From assembly GCA_964593515.1 (NCBI GenBank), contig CAZQJH010000030.1, forward strand, positions 1 through 13,826: DNA of 13,826 bases. The letters run 5' to 3'. The position numbers were made by a program, and so were the translations under genes. Below the pieces are notes generated by a model that did no database searches, was not told the origin of the DNA, and saw only the letters and a program-made list of their open reading frames with translations. The stretch is from JAXJYR01 sp964593515 (GTDB taxonomy: Bacteria > Bacillota_I > Bacilli_A > Erysipelotrichales > Erysipelotrichaceae). Within the stretch, counting starts at the first letter, position 1, and each line of letters starts with the position of its first letter. Shown piece by piece: positions 6,537 to 13,017 of the stretch.

Positions 6537-8019
6537 GGAATACCTCAGCTACCATTTCCTCAACATAAGCACTCATTTCATCTTTCGCAATAATTCGATT
6601 ATGTCTAATTTCCATTGTTTTTAAATTAGCTAATGAGTTAGGAATTGGCATTTTACTTTGTTTATATAATTCTTGCATACATTCAAATTCATCATCAAAT
6701 TGTTTATCAAATAAAGCTTGTACAACTGCTGGGGTAAATTTATAAGGTGAAGCGGTTGATAATAAAACACAAGGTGTCTTATCTACTTCTTGATATTCTT
6801 TCATCACTTTATATCCACAAGCTGTATGTGGATCTAAAACATAACCACTTTCTTGATAACATTTTTTAATCATAGCAACACATTCTTCATCACTAGCATA
6901 ACCACCAACAAAATCATTTTGAATACTAGCTAAAATTTCATCACTAACTTGATATTCGCCCTTTTCTTCTAATTGATGCATTAAATCATTAATATAAGCA
7001 TCGTTTTTACCACTCTTATAATATAATAAACGTTCTAAATTACTAGAGATTAAAATATCCATACTAGGTGAAATAGTTTTAAAGAATTCACGTTTACGAT
7101 CATATTTACCATTATTTAAGAAATCATATAAAACATTATTGTTATTAGAAGCTACTAAAAACTTATTAACTGGTAAACCCATCATTTTCGCATAATAACC
7201 AGCTAAAACATTTCCATAGTTACCAGTTGGTACACAGAAATTAACTGGTTCATTAAATTTAATTTTACCTTGTTTAACCATTACTTTATAAGCATAAATA
7301 TAATAAACAACTTGTGGAATTAAACGACCGATATTAATTGAGTTAGCACTTGATAAAGTAACATTTTGTTTTTCTAAACGATCTCTTAATTCATGATTAT
7401 TAAAGATTTTTTTCACATTTGATTGTGCATCATCAAAATTACCTTCAATGGCACACACACGTGTATTATTACCAGTTGTTGTTGCCATTTGAAGATATTG
7501 CATCGTAGATACTCCACCTTTTGGATAGAAGACACTAATTCCAATATGTTCAACATCTTTAAATCCTTCTAAAGCTGCTTTTCCTGTATCACCACTAGTA
7601 GCAGTTAGAATCATTACATCTTTTCCATTAGCAGAAGCAATTGATTTAGACATTAATTGAGGTAACATTCTTAAACCTAAGTCTTTAAATGCACAAGTAG
7701 GTCCATGGAATAATTCTAAAATAGCATCATCATTAGCAAATTTAATTGGTGTAATTTCATCATTATCAAAATATCCTTCATAAGCATCTTTAACACATGC
7801 TTTAATTTCTTCATCACTAAAATCAGGTAATAATAACTTTAATACTGTTTCAGCCATTTCTAAATAATTCATATCCATCATCGCTTCTAAAGGTAATTTT
7901 AAGCTATCAATACCATCATATACATATAAACCACCATCACGACTAATACCTTGTAGGATGGCTTCTTTACCACTTAAACGTTCATTTTTATTTCTTGTAC
8001 TAGAATATATATTTTTCAT
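6529..8019 (-). CDS. thrC: Threonine synthase
   Basis: About 496 residues from the ATG at 8019, matching the long (E. coli/yeast-type) threonine synthase class. PLP-dependent; converts O-phosphohomoserine to threonine plus phosphate. The N-terminal segment YSSTRNKNERLSGKEAILQG followed by SRDGGLYV is typical. The PLP lysine is Lys112 in HGPTCAFKDLG. The phosphate-binding segments are SGDTG (142-146) and PTGNYGNV (264-271). Start choice: three ATG codons in a row (8025, 8022, 8019) follow AAGGAG at 8033-8028, and only 8022 or 8019 are at a normal distance. An in-frame ATG at 8067 would add 16 residues but lies within the predicted promoter, upstream of the likely transcription start. First gene of the minus-strand thrC-thrB-UPF0735 operon, divergent from hom. 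Confidence 0.95.
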   Translation of the reverse strand: MKNIYSSTRNKNERLSGKEAILQGISRDGGLYVYDGIDSLKLPLEAMMDMNYLEMAETVLKLLLPDFSDEEIKACVKDAYEGYFDNDEITPIKFANDDAILELFHGPTCAFKDLGLRMLPQLMSKSIASANGKDVMILTATSGDTGKAALEGFKDVEHIGISVFYPKGGVSTMQYLQMATTTGNNTRVCAIEGNFDDAQSNVKKIFNNHELRDRLEKQNVTLSSANSINIGRLIPQVVYYIYAYKVMVKQGKIKFNEPVNFCVPTGNYGNVLAGYYAKMMGLPVNKFLVASNNNNVLYDFLNNGKYDRKREFFKTISPSMDILISSNLERLLYYKSGKNDAYINDLMHQLEEKGEYQVSDEILASIQNDFVGGYASDEECVAMIKKCYQESGYVLDPHTACGYKVMKEYQEVDKTPCVLLSTASPYKFTPAVVQALFDKQFDDEFECMQELYKQSKMPIPNSLANLKTMEIRHNRIIAKDEMSAYVEEMVAEVFHD

Positions 8020-8027
8020 CATCATAT

Positions 8028-8035
8028 CTCCTTTT
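8028..8035 (-). promoter_or_regulatory. thrC: Ribosome binding site deciding the thrC start
   Basis: AAAAGGAG on the minus strand, 8 nt before the ATG at 8019 and 5 nt before the one at 8022. This excludes the far upstream in-frame ATG at 8067. Confidence 0.75.
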
Positions 8036-8038
8036 AAT

Positions 8039-8047
8039 GTTGCAAAT
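8039..8047 (+). promoter_or_regulatory. Candidate operator, left copy of GTTGCAAAT
   Basis: This 9-mer recurs at 8075-8083 in the same orientation, 36 bp apart. The left copy covers the -35 box of the hom promoter and lies just past the predicted start of thrC transcription. The regulator is unknown. Confidence 0.4.
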
Positions 8048-8068
8048 CTCGTAATACTATGATACAAT
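8040..8068 (+). promoter_or_regulatory. Promoter of the hom-lysC-asd operon
   Basis: -35 TTGCAA (8040-8045), a 17-bp spacer, -10 TACAAT (8063-8068; five of six matches to TATAAT). Predicted transcription start is near 8075, giving a leader of about 62 nt with AGGAGG at 8126-8131 before the hom ATG. The leader shows an A/T-rich weak hairpin (8084-8090 with 8106-8112) but no T-box or leader-peptide signature. Confidence 0.65.
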
Positions 8069-8087
8069 GTTCGCGTTGCAAATACAA
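8059..8087 (-). promoter_or_regulatory. Promoter of the thrC-thrB-UPF0735 operon
   Basis: On the minus strand: -35 TTGTAT (8087-8082), a 17-bp spacer, -10 TATCAT (8064-8059; five of six matches). Its -10 shares two base pairs with the -10 of the opposite hom promoter. Predicted start is near 8052, giving a leader of about 33 nt that contains the thrC ribosome site. The -35 is weak. Confidence 0.5.
8075..8083 (+). promoter_or_regulatory. Candidate operator, right copy of GTTGCAAAT
   Basis: Second exact copy of the 9-mer. It lies at the predicted transcription start of hom and reaches into the -35 box of the thrC promoter. Thus each promoter has one copy near -35 and one at or just past +1, a layout suited to joint repression. 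Confidence 0.4.
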
Positions 8088-8136
8088 GTGTTTTTTTTAG
8101 AAAGACATTTGTTCTCGAAAAAAATAGGAGGATTTT

Positions 8137-9309
8137 ATGAATATTGCTATTTTAGGTTTAGGTACCGTTGGAAGCGGTGTTTATGATATAATTAAAGATG
8201 CGAAAACAAAACAATGCCAACAATTACATGTAAGTCATGTTTTAGTTCGCAAAGGAAAAGAAAAAACCTTAGCTTGTATGTGTGATGACATTCAAGTTAT
8301 CTTAGATGATGAAAACTGTGATGTAGTAGTGGAAACATTAGGTGGATTAGAACCTGCTCATACATATATTATGCAAGCTTTACAAGCTAAAAAACATGTT
8401 GTTACAGCTAATAAAGCAGTTGTAGCTAAATATATGAAAGAATTTATTGATTGTGCTAAAGCAAACAATGTGAAATTTTATTATGAAGCTAGTACCGGAG
8501 GAGGAGTTCCTTGGATTGCTGGTTTAGAAAAAGCCTTACGAGTTGATAATGTTGATTGTATGCATGGTATTTTCAATGGTACTTCTAACTTCATCTTAGA
8601 TCATATGCAACGTTATCAAGCTACTTTTGATGATGTATTAAAAAGAGCTCAAGATTTAGGATATGCTGAAGCTGATCCAAGTGCAGATATTGATGGATAT
8701 GATGTATGTAATAAAGTACGTATTTCAGCTTCAAGTGCATATAATTATCATGTTCCAGCTAATTTCCCGGTTTTTGGAATTCGTAATATTACTAAAGAAG
8801 ATGTTACTTACTTTAAAAGTTTAAAATTAGCCGTTCGTTTAATTGCGAAAACAAGAAGAAAAGGTAATACTTACAGTGCTGTAGTTGAACCAATCTTATT
8901 TTCATTAAATGATTTAGAAGCTAATACTCAAGATAATTACAACTTAATATCATTACATGGTGAAACTATTGGTAATTTAAAATTCTTTGGACAAGGTGCT
9001 GGTAAATTTGCTACAGCTAATGCTATTATCCAAGATATTATTGATATTTTAGAAAACAAAGAACATATCGATTTAACTTTAGATAATGATATGACTTATG
9101 ATCCAAGTATTTGTAAACGTGATTATATTTTACGTTGTGATAAAAGTGCTCGTCATTTATTAAATGGTATTTCTTATGAAAGTTCTACTTTCGATAAATA
9201 TTTACATATCAATAATATGGAAGTAGCTAAAATGCATGAATTAATGCAACAAATCTTAGCTATTGATCCAAAAGCATTTATGGCTAGTATCCATAATGAG
9301 GAGGAATAA
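8137..9309 (+). CDS. hom: Homoserine dehydrogenase (no clear C-terminal ACT domain)
   Basis: 390 residues. Reduces aspartate semialdehyde to homoserine with NAD(P)H, the branch point towards threonine and methionine. The Rossmann nucleotide loop GLGTVGSG is at 7-14, TANK at 90-93, the catalytic-domain signature GIFNGTSNFI at 144-153, and YAEADPSADIDGYD at 176-189 with the expected catalytic Lys193 just after. GQGAGKFATANA (285-296) closes the dehydrogenase fold. Typical Gram-positive enzymes of about 430 residues end with an ACT domain. Here the segment after residue about 325 is only about 65 residues (RDYILRCDKSARHLL...), which has an ACT-like first strand but not a full recognisable ACT domain. 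The start is supported by AGGAGG 5 nt upstream. First gene of hom-lysC-asd; the stop is 1 nt from the lysC ATG. Confidence 0.95.
   Translation: MNIAILGLGTVGSGVYDIIKDAKTKQCQQLHVSHVLVRKGKEKTLACMCDDIQVILDDENCDVVVETLGGLEPAHTYIMQALQAKKHVVTANKAVVAKYMKEFIDCAKANNVKFYYEASTGGGVPWIAGLEKALRVDNVDCMHGIFNGTSNFILDHMQRYQATFDDVLKRAQDLGYAEADPSADIDGYDVCNKVRISASSAYNYHVPANFPVFGIRNITKEDVTYFKSLKLAVRLIAKTRRKGNTYSAVVEPILFSLNDLEANTQDNYNLISLHGETIGNLKFFGQGAGKFATANAIIQDIIDILENKEHIDLTLDNDMTYDPSICKRDYILRCDKSARHLLNGISYESSTFDKYLHINNMEVAKMHELMQQILAIDPKAFMASIHNEEE
9298..9304 (+). promoter_or_regulatory. lysC: Ribosome binding site deciding the lysC start
   Basis: GAGGAGG lies within the last codons of hom, 6 nt before the ATG at 9311. 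An in-frame ATG at 9263 inside hom would add 16 residues that do not resemble aspartokinase, so 9311 is the start. Confidence 0.85.
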
Positions 9310-9310
9310 T

Positions 9311-10627
9311 ATGTTGAAAATTACAAAATTTGGTGGTTCTTCAGTTGCTAACTCTAACCAATTTAGAAAAGTTAAAAATATTATTGAAGCTGATGATTCT
9401 CGTCGTATTGTCGTAGTTAGTGCTAGTGGACGTGAAACTAAAGAAGATAATAAAGTAACTGATTTATTATACTTAGTAGAAGCACATTTAAAATATAGTG
9501 TTGATCATACTAGTTTATATAATTTAGTTAAAGATAAATTTATTCGTATTAAACAAGATTTAAACTTAAGTTATCCTATTGAAGATGATTTAGAAAAATT
9601 AGAAAAAGAATTAAAGAAAGGAATTTCTACTGATTATTTAGTATCACGTGGTGAATATTTAACCGCTAAAATGATGGCTGAATATTTAGGTTTCCCTTTT
9701 GTGGATGCAAAAGATATTATTATCTTTGCTAATGATGGTAAAATTGATTATGATGCTACTAAATATCGTTTAGATACTTTCTTAACTAATCATGATCGTT
9801 TTGTTATTCCTGGTTTTTATGGAGCAATGAGTGATGGTTCAATTAAGTTAATGACTAGAGGAGGAAGTGATATTACTGGTTCAATTCTAGCTCGTTTAAC
9901 TAATGCTACTCTATATGAAAACTGGACTGATGTTTCTGGTTGTTTAATGGCTGACCCTCGTATTGTTGATAATCCTAAACGTATTCAAAAAATTACTTAT
10001 TCGGAATTACGTGAATTATCATATATGGGAGCTAGTGTATTACATGAAGAAGCTATTTTCCCTGTTAAAGATAAAAATATTCCAATTAATATTTTAAATA
10101 CTAATGCTCCTAATGAAGAAGGAACTTTAATTGTTGATGAAGATAGTAATATTGAATCAAAACAATTAATTACTGGTATTGCCGGTAAAAAAGATTTCAC
10201 TATTATTGCTGTTTATAAGAGTCATATGTCTGATGAAGTAGGTATTATTCGTCGTGCCTTAGAAGTATTAGAAAATTACAAAGTTAGTATTGAACATATT
10301 CCAAGTGGAATCGATTCATTCTCAATTGTTGTTCCAAGTGAGCAAGTAAGTAATGTTATTTATGATATTGTTTCAGATATTAAACATGTTTGTGGTACTG
10401 ATAATGTTAAAGTATTTGATCAAATTTCTTTAATTGCTACTGTAGGTCGTAAAATGATGTATCAACCTGGTATTGCTGGTAAATTATTTAGTGTCTTAGG
10501 TAAAAACGAAATCAATATTCGTATGATTGCTCAAGGTAGTGATGAAATTAATATTGTTGTTGGTGTGGAAAATAAAGATTATGAACGTACAATTGAAGCT
10601 ATTTACCATTCATTTGTCGTTGATTAG
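9311..10627 (+). CDS. lysC: Aspartate kinase, monofunctional, with two C-terminal ACT domains
   Basis: 438 residues. Phosphorylates L-aspartate, the first step of the aspartate family. The protein begins MLKITKFGGSSVANSNQF; KFGGSS is at 6-11. Further kinase motifs are SRGEYL (112-117), TRGGSDITG (182-190) and ENWTDVSG (203-210). Two ACT domains follow: about 297-365 (starting TIIAVYKSHMSDEVGIIRRAL) and about 371-438 (QISLIATVGRKMMYQPGIAG). These normally hold the feedback site for lysine or threonine; which effector cannot be told from motifs. The layout resembles the B. subtilis YclM/ThrD-type enzyme rather than the alpha/beta internal-start type, because no strong internal ribosome site was noted before the ACT region. 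Position between hom and asd suggests dedication to threonine or general homoserine supply. Spacing: 1 nt after hom, 12 nt before asd, each with its own GGAGG. Confidence 0.95.
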   Translation: MLKITKFGGSSVANSNQFRKVKNIIEADDSRRIVVVSASGRETKEDNKVTDLLYLVEAHLKYSVDHTSLYNLVKDKFIRIKQDLNLSYPIEDDLEKLEKELKKGISTDYLVSRGEYLTAKMMAEYLGFPFVDAKDIIIFANDGKIDYDATKYRLDTFLTNHDRFVIPGFYGAMSDGSIKLMTRGGSDITGSILARLTNATLYENWTDVSGCLMADPRIVDNPKRIQKITYSELRELSYMGASVLHEEAIFPVKDKNIPINILNTNAPNEEGTLIVDEDSNIESKQLITGIAGKKDFTIIAVYKSHMSDEVGIIRRALEVLENYKVSIEHIPSGIDSFSIVVPSEQVSNVIYDIVSDIKHVCGTDNVKVFDQISLIATVGRKMMYQPGIAGKLFSVLGKNEINIRMIAQGSDEINIVVGVENKDYERTIEAIYHSFVVD

Positions 10628-10639
10628 GAGGATATAAAA

Positions 10640-11650
10640 ATGAAAAAATTTAATGTTGCGATTCTTGGAGCTACTGGAGCCGTAGGACAAGAAATGTTAA
10701 AAATCTTAGTAGAAAGAAACTTCCCTTACAATGAGTTACACTTATTAGCTAGTGCAAGAAGTGCTGGTAAAGTTATTAAAGTTAAAGATCAAGAATTTGT
10801 AGTAGAAGAAGCAAGTGTTGATAGCTTTAAAGGAATTGATATTGTTTTAGGGGCTGCTGAAAATGATATCGCAGAAAAATTCTTACCAAAAGCGGTTGAA
10901 GAAGGAGCTGTGGTAGTTGATAACTCAAGTGCATTTAGATTAGATCCTAATGTACCATTAGTAATTCCGGAAGTTAATCCTCAAGATGTTGCTAAACACA
11001 AAGGAATTATTGCTAATCCTAACTGTGCTACTATTATTGCTTTAGTTGCTTTACAACCATTAAATGCTTATGCTAAAGCTAAGAAAATGGTTGTATCAAC
11101 TTACCAAGCCGTAAGTGGGGCTGGAGTTGGAGGAATTCGTGAATTAGATGAACAAATCGATGCAATTAAAAATGGTGATGAAATTAAAGTTAATACTTTC
11201 CAATACCAAATTGCTTATAACTTAATTCCTCAAATTGGTGGATTTGATGAAAATGGATATTCATCAGAAGAAATGAAAATGCAAAATGAAGGACGTAAGA
11301 TTTTAGCTAATCCAGATTTATGTGTTAACTGTACTTGTGTTCGTGTACCAATTTATCGTTCTCACTCTGAATCAATTATGGTTGAATTTGAAAACGAAAT
11401 TAGCGTTGAAAAAGCACGTGAATTATTAGCTAATGCTGATGGTGTTAAATTAGTTGATGATCCTAATAACAAAGTATATCCAATGCCGCTAGATACTAGT
11501 GATCAAGACTTAGTATATGTCGGACGTATTCGTAAAGATTTAAGCGGACATAATAACGCTTTAAGTTTCTTCTGTTGTGGTGATCAAGTTCGCAAAGGAG
11601 CTGCCACAAATGCTGTACAAATCGCTGAATTAGTAGCAAAAACATTATAA
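10640..11650 (+). CDS. asd: Aspartate-semialdehyde dehydrogenase
   Basis: 336 residues, normal length. Converts aspartyl phosphate to aspartate semialdehyde with NADPH, the second step, feeding Hom in this operon as well as lysine/diaminopimelate synthesis elsewhere. The NADP loop GATGAVG is at 10-16, DNSSAFR at 94-100, the catalytic Cys129 is in NPNCAT, Gln156 is in TYQAVSGAG, and Arg240/His242 in YRSHSES is the substrate/base site. The C-terminal signature VRKGAATNAVQIAE is intact. One variation: the segment usually reading FSAGGS after the second strand is LGAAEN here (70-75), probably a lineage variant. Starts 12 nt after the lysC stop with GGAGG overlapping that stop. Last gene of the operon, followed at once by a strong terminator. 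Confidence 0.96.
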   Translation: MKKFNVAILGATGAVGQEMLKILVERNFPYNELHLLASARSAGKVIKVKDQEFVVEEASVDSFKGIDIVLGAAENDIAEKFLPKAVEEGAVVVDNSSAFRLDPNVPLVIPEVNPQDVAKHKGIIANPNCATIIALVALQPLNAYAKAKKMVVSTYQAVSGAGVGGIRELDEQIDAIKNGDEIKVNTFQYQIAYNLIPQIGGFDENGYSSEEMKMQNEGRKILANPDLCVNCTCVRVPIYRSHSESIMVEFENEISVEKARELLANADGVKLVDDPNNKVYPMPLDTSDQDLVYVGRIRKDLSGHNNALSFFCCGDQVRKGAATNAVQIAELVAKTL

Positions 11651-11651
11651 G

Positions 11652-11686
11652 AAAAAAAGCCAACTACCCCCATAGTTGGCTTTTTT
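11652..11686. terminator. Bidirectional terminator between asd and the DUF3793 operon
   Basis: Stem GCCAACTA (11659-11666) / TAGTTGGC (11673-11680) with loop CCCCCA. It is flanked by A7 on the left and T6 on the right, so it terminates asd on the plus strand and the converging ABC-to-DUF3793 operon on the minus strand. Confidence 0.93.
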
Positions 11687-11730
11687 ATACTAGTTAAGCA
11701 ATTAAACACGACAACTTCTTTCTCTATATC

Positions 11731-12282
11731 TTAAATAGTTACACTTAAACCTTCAATTGATTTACCCTTAGCATATAATGAACAATAAACTTCACTACAC
11801 TTCTTATATTTATCAAACATTTTCTTTGCTTCTTGTTCATCACCATAAACTTTCCAACATCCAACACACTTACAATTCAAGGATTTATTTTCAATAAAAC
11901 CATGAACATCAATCGGAGGATAACCTAAAAACAAACCAATTTCATGGGGAAAATCATTATTATCACTTAAACGTTTCATTAATTCAATAACACAATGATC
12001 ACCATCATTCATTTGATAACCACAATTCTTCAATAAGCGATTAGCTAAACCATCTTGTAAATCATTAGCTAATTGACAAGGACGATAAACATAAATTAAT
12101 ACTCGTTTATTATGATATCTTAAAGGTATTACGCGTAAACCTTTCTTAACTAACTTACGATTATAAGCTAAAACACAAGTGCGCATTTCTTTTTCACTTT
12201 CGCAATAATCACTATATAAACTTCCTGTTTTCATCCCTGCTAAAGTAGGTGAACAATATCTGACAATCATTTCTTCTGACAT
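11731..12282 (-). CDS. DUF3793 family Cys-rich protein, function unknown
   Basis: 183 residues, soluble, no signal peptide or membrane segment. It shows the conserved landmarks I associate with DUF3793: an N-terminal CSPTLAGMKTGSLY, a central EIGLFLGYPPIDVHGFI (114-130), and a C-terminal CKCVGCWKVYGD (137-148). Eleven cysteines, including the C137-x-C139-xx-C142 cluster, could bind a metal or do thiol chemistry; that is inference. The family has no established biochemical role that I know of. AGGAGG-like GGGAGG lies just upstream of the ATG. It is the last gene of a four-gene minus-strand run (20 nt after the YbaN-like gene) and ends about 45 bp before the shared terminator. Co-transcription with an exporter subunit and another Cys-rich protein suggests a joint metal-, haem- or thiol-related function. 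Confidence 0.8.
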   Translation of the reverse strand: MSEEMIVRYCSPTLAGMKTGSLYSDYCESEKEMRTCVLAYNRKLVKKGLRVIPLRYHNKRVLIYVYRPCQLANDLQDGLANRLLKNCGYQMNDGDHCVIELMKRLSDNNDFPHEIGLFLGYPPIDVHGFIENKSLNCKCVGCWKVYGDEQEAKKMFDKYKKCSEVYCSLYAKGKSIEGLSVTI

Positions 12283-12302
12283 ATAATTTCCTCCCTAACT
12301 AT

Positions 12303-12686
12303 TTAATTAACTTGTGGAATATAATTTTTCACTCCCCAGGTAAAATAAACAATATGGAATAACCATACTAAAGTTAAAATAAAACATGGTATGTATAAAG
12401 CTTTTCTAAACATCATTATAAAACCAAATAACATTAAACAAGTAACCATTACCATTACTTTAACTTTAGCTTGTTTACTCATTCCTTTACCTGCTACATA
12501 TGATTCTAAATTATTCTTATATAATTTAGTATTGATAAACCAAGTGTGTAATCTTTCACTACTTTTCCCAAAACTAATTGTAGCAATCAATAAGAATGGA
12601 AAAGCTGGTAACATTGGTAAAACAGCTCCTATTGCTCCTAAGATTAAACCTATAAAACCTAATATAATCCATAATACTTTTTTCAT
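12303..12686 (-). CDS. YbaN/DUF454 family small membrane protein
   Basis: 127 residues with about four hydrophobic stretches: residues 4-22 and 23-38 (a hairpin through GLILGAIGAVLPMLPAFPF), about 75-93, and about 95-117. The motif G-A-V-L-P-M-L-P-A-F-P-F-L-L followed by a SERLHTWF segment is the signature of the DUF454/YbaN inner-membrane family. Function unknown across the family. The start has GGAGGGA right upstream; the gap from the preceding gene is 10 nt, so it is clearly part of the same operon. It may be a membrane partner of the neighbouring exporter, but nothing in the sequence proves an interaction. Confidence 0.85.
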   Translation of the reverse strand: MKKVLWIILGFIGLILGAIGAVLPMLPAFPFLLIATISFGKSSERLHTWFINTKLYKNNLESYVAGKGMSKQAKVKVMVMVTCLMLFGFIMMFRKALYIPCFILTLVWLFHIVYFTWGVKNYIPQVN

Positions 12687-12696
12687 ATTCCCTCCA

Positions 12697-13017
12697 TCAT
12701 TTTTTTAACTTACAATCAATTAAATGTTTTATTGTTAAAGATGGATGATAAAGAATCATCCATTTACCACTAAAACGCATTACTTCTTTTATTTGTTCGC
12801 TTTTTTCCTTTTGATAACAATGTACTTTACAACTAGCACAAAAAGTTTTACTTTCCATAAATGGACATAAATCACTTCGTAACTTAGCATAATCATTTAA
12901 AGCTTGACACTTATCACATAGACCATCTTTCATTCCATGTTGTTTATGACAATAAATTTTAATCATTAATGATACAACTTGTTGTTCTTGTTGTCTTTTT
13001 TTTGCAACCTTATTCAT
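12697..13017 (-). CDS. Nitrous-oxide-stimulated promoter family Cys-rich protein
   Basis: 106 residues, soluble. The Cys/His pattern is C23-H24-xx-H27, C34-xx-C37, C51-P-F, C60-xx-C63 and H66-C67-Y, then VMRFSGKWMILYHP. This pattern matches the family named 'nitrous oxide-stimulated promoter' (PF11756), a small probable metal-binding protein; the name comes from one context and does not imply nitrous oxide metabolism here. Likely binds zinc or an iron-sulfur cluster; inferred from cysteine spacing only. Its ATG overlaps the stop region of the ABC exporter gene by 8 bp and has AAGGA upstream, so translation is coupled. It precedes the YbaN-like gene by 10 nt. Confidence 0.82.
   Translation of the reverse strand: MNKVAKKRQQEQQVVSLMIKIYCHKQHGMKDGLCDKCQALNDYAKLRSDLCPFMESKTFCASCKVHCYQKEKSEQIKEVMRFSGKWMILYHPSLTIKHLIDCKLKK

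Noticed and set aside
8019..8067. Longer thrC product starting at the ATG at 8067
   Set aside because: That codon lies within the predicted thrC promoter and has no ribosome site; AAGGAG precedes the ATG at 8022/8019.
8069..8136. T-box, riboswitch or threonine leader-peptide attenuator in front of hom
   Set aside because: The leader is only about 62 nt, with no T-box sequence, no Thr-rich short open frame and no terminator hairpin; only a weak A/T-rich hairpin is visible.
9997..10200. Minus-strand open frame inside lysC
   Set aside because: Antisense to a conserved aspartokinase region; no start signal.
12391..12708. Plus-strand open frame opposite the YbaN-like gene
   Set aside because: Shadow of the membrane-protein gene; its hydrophobic product is the reverse reading of hydrophobic codons, and the minus-strand gene has a good ribosome site and family match.
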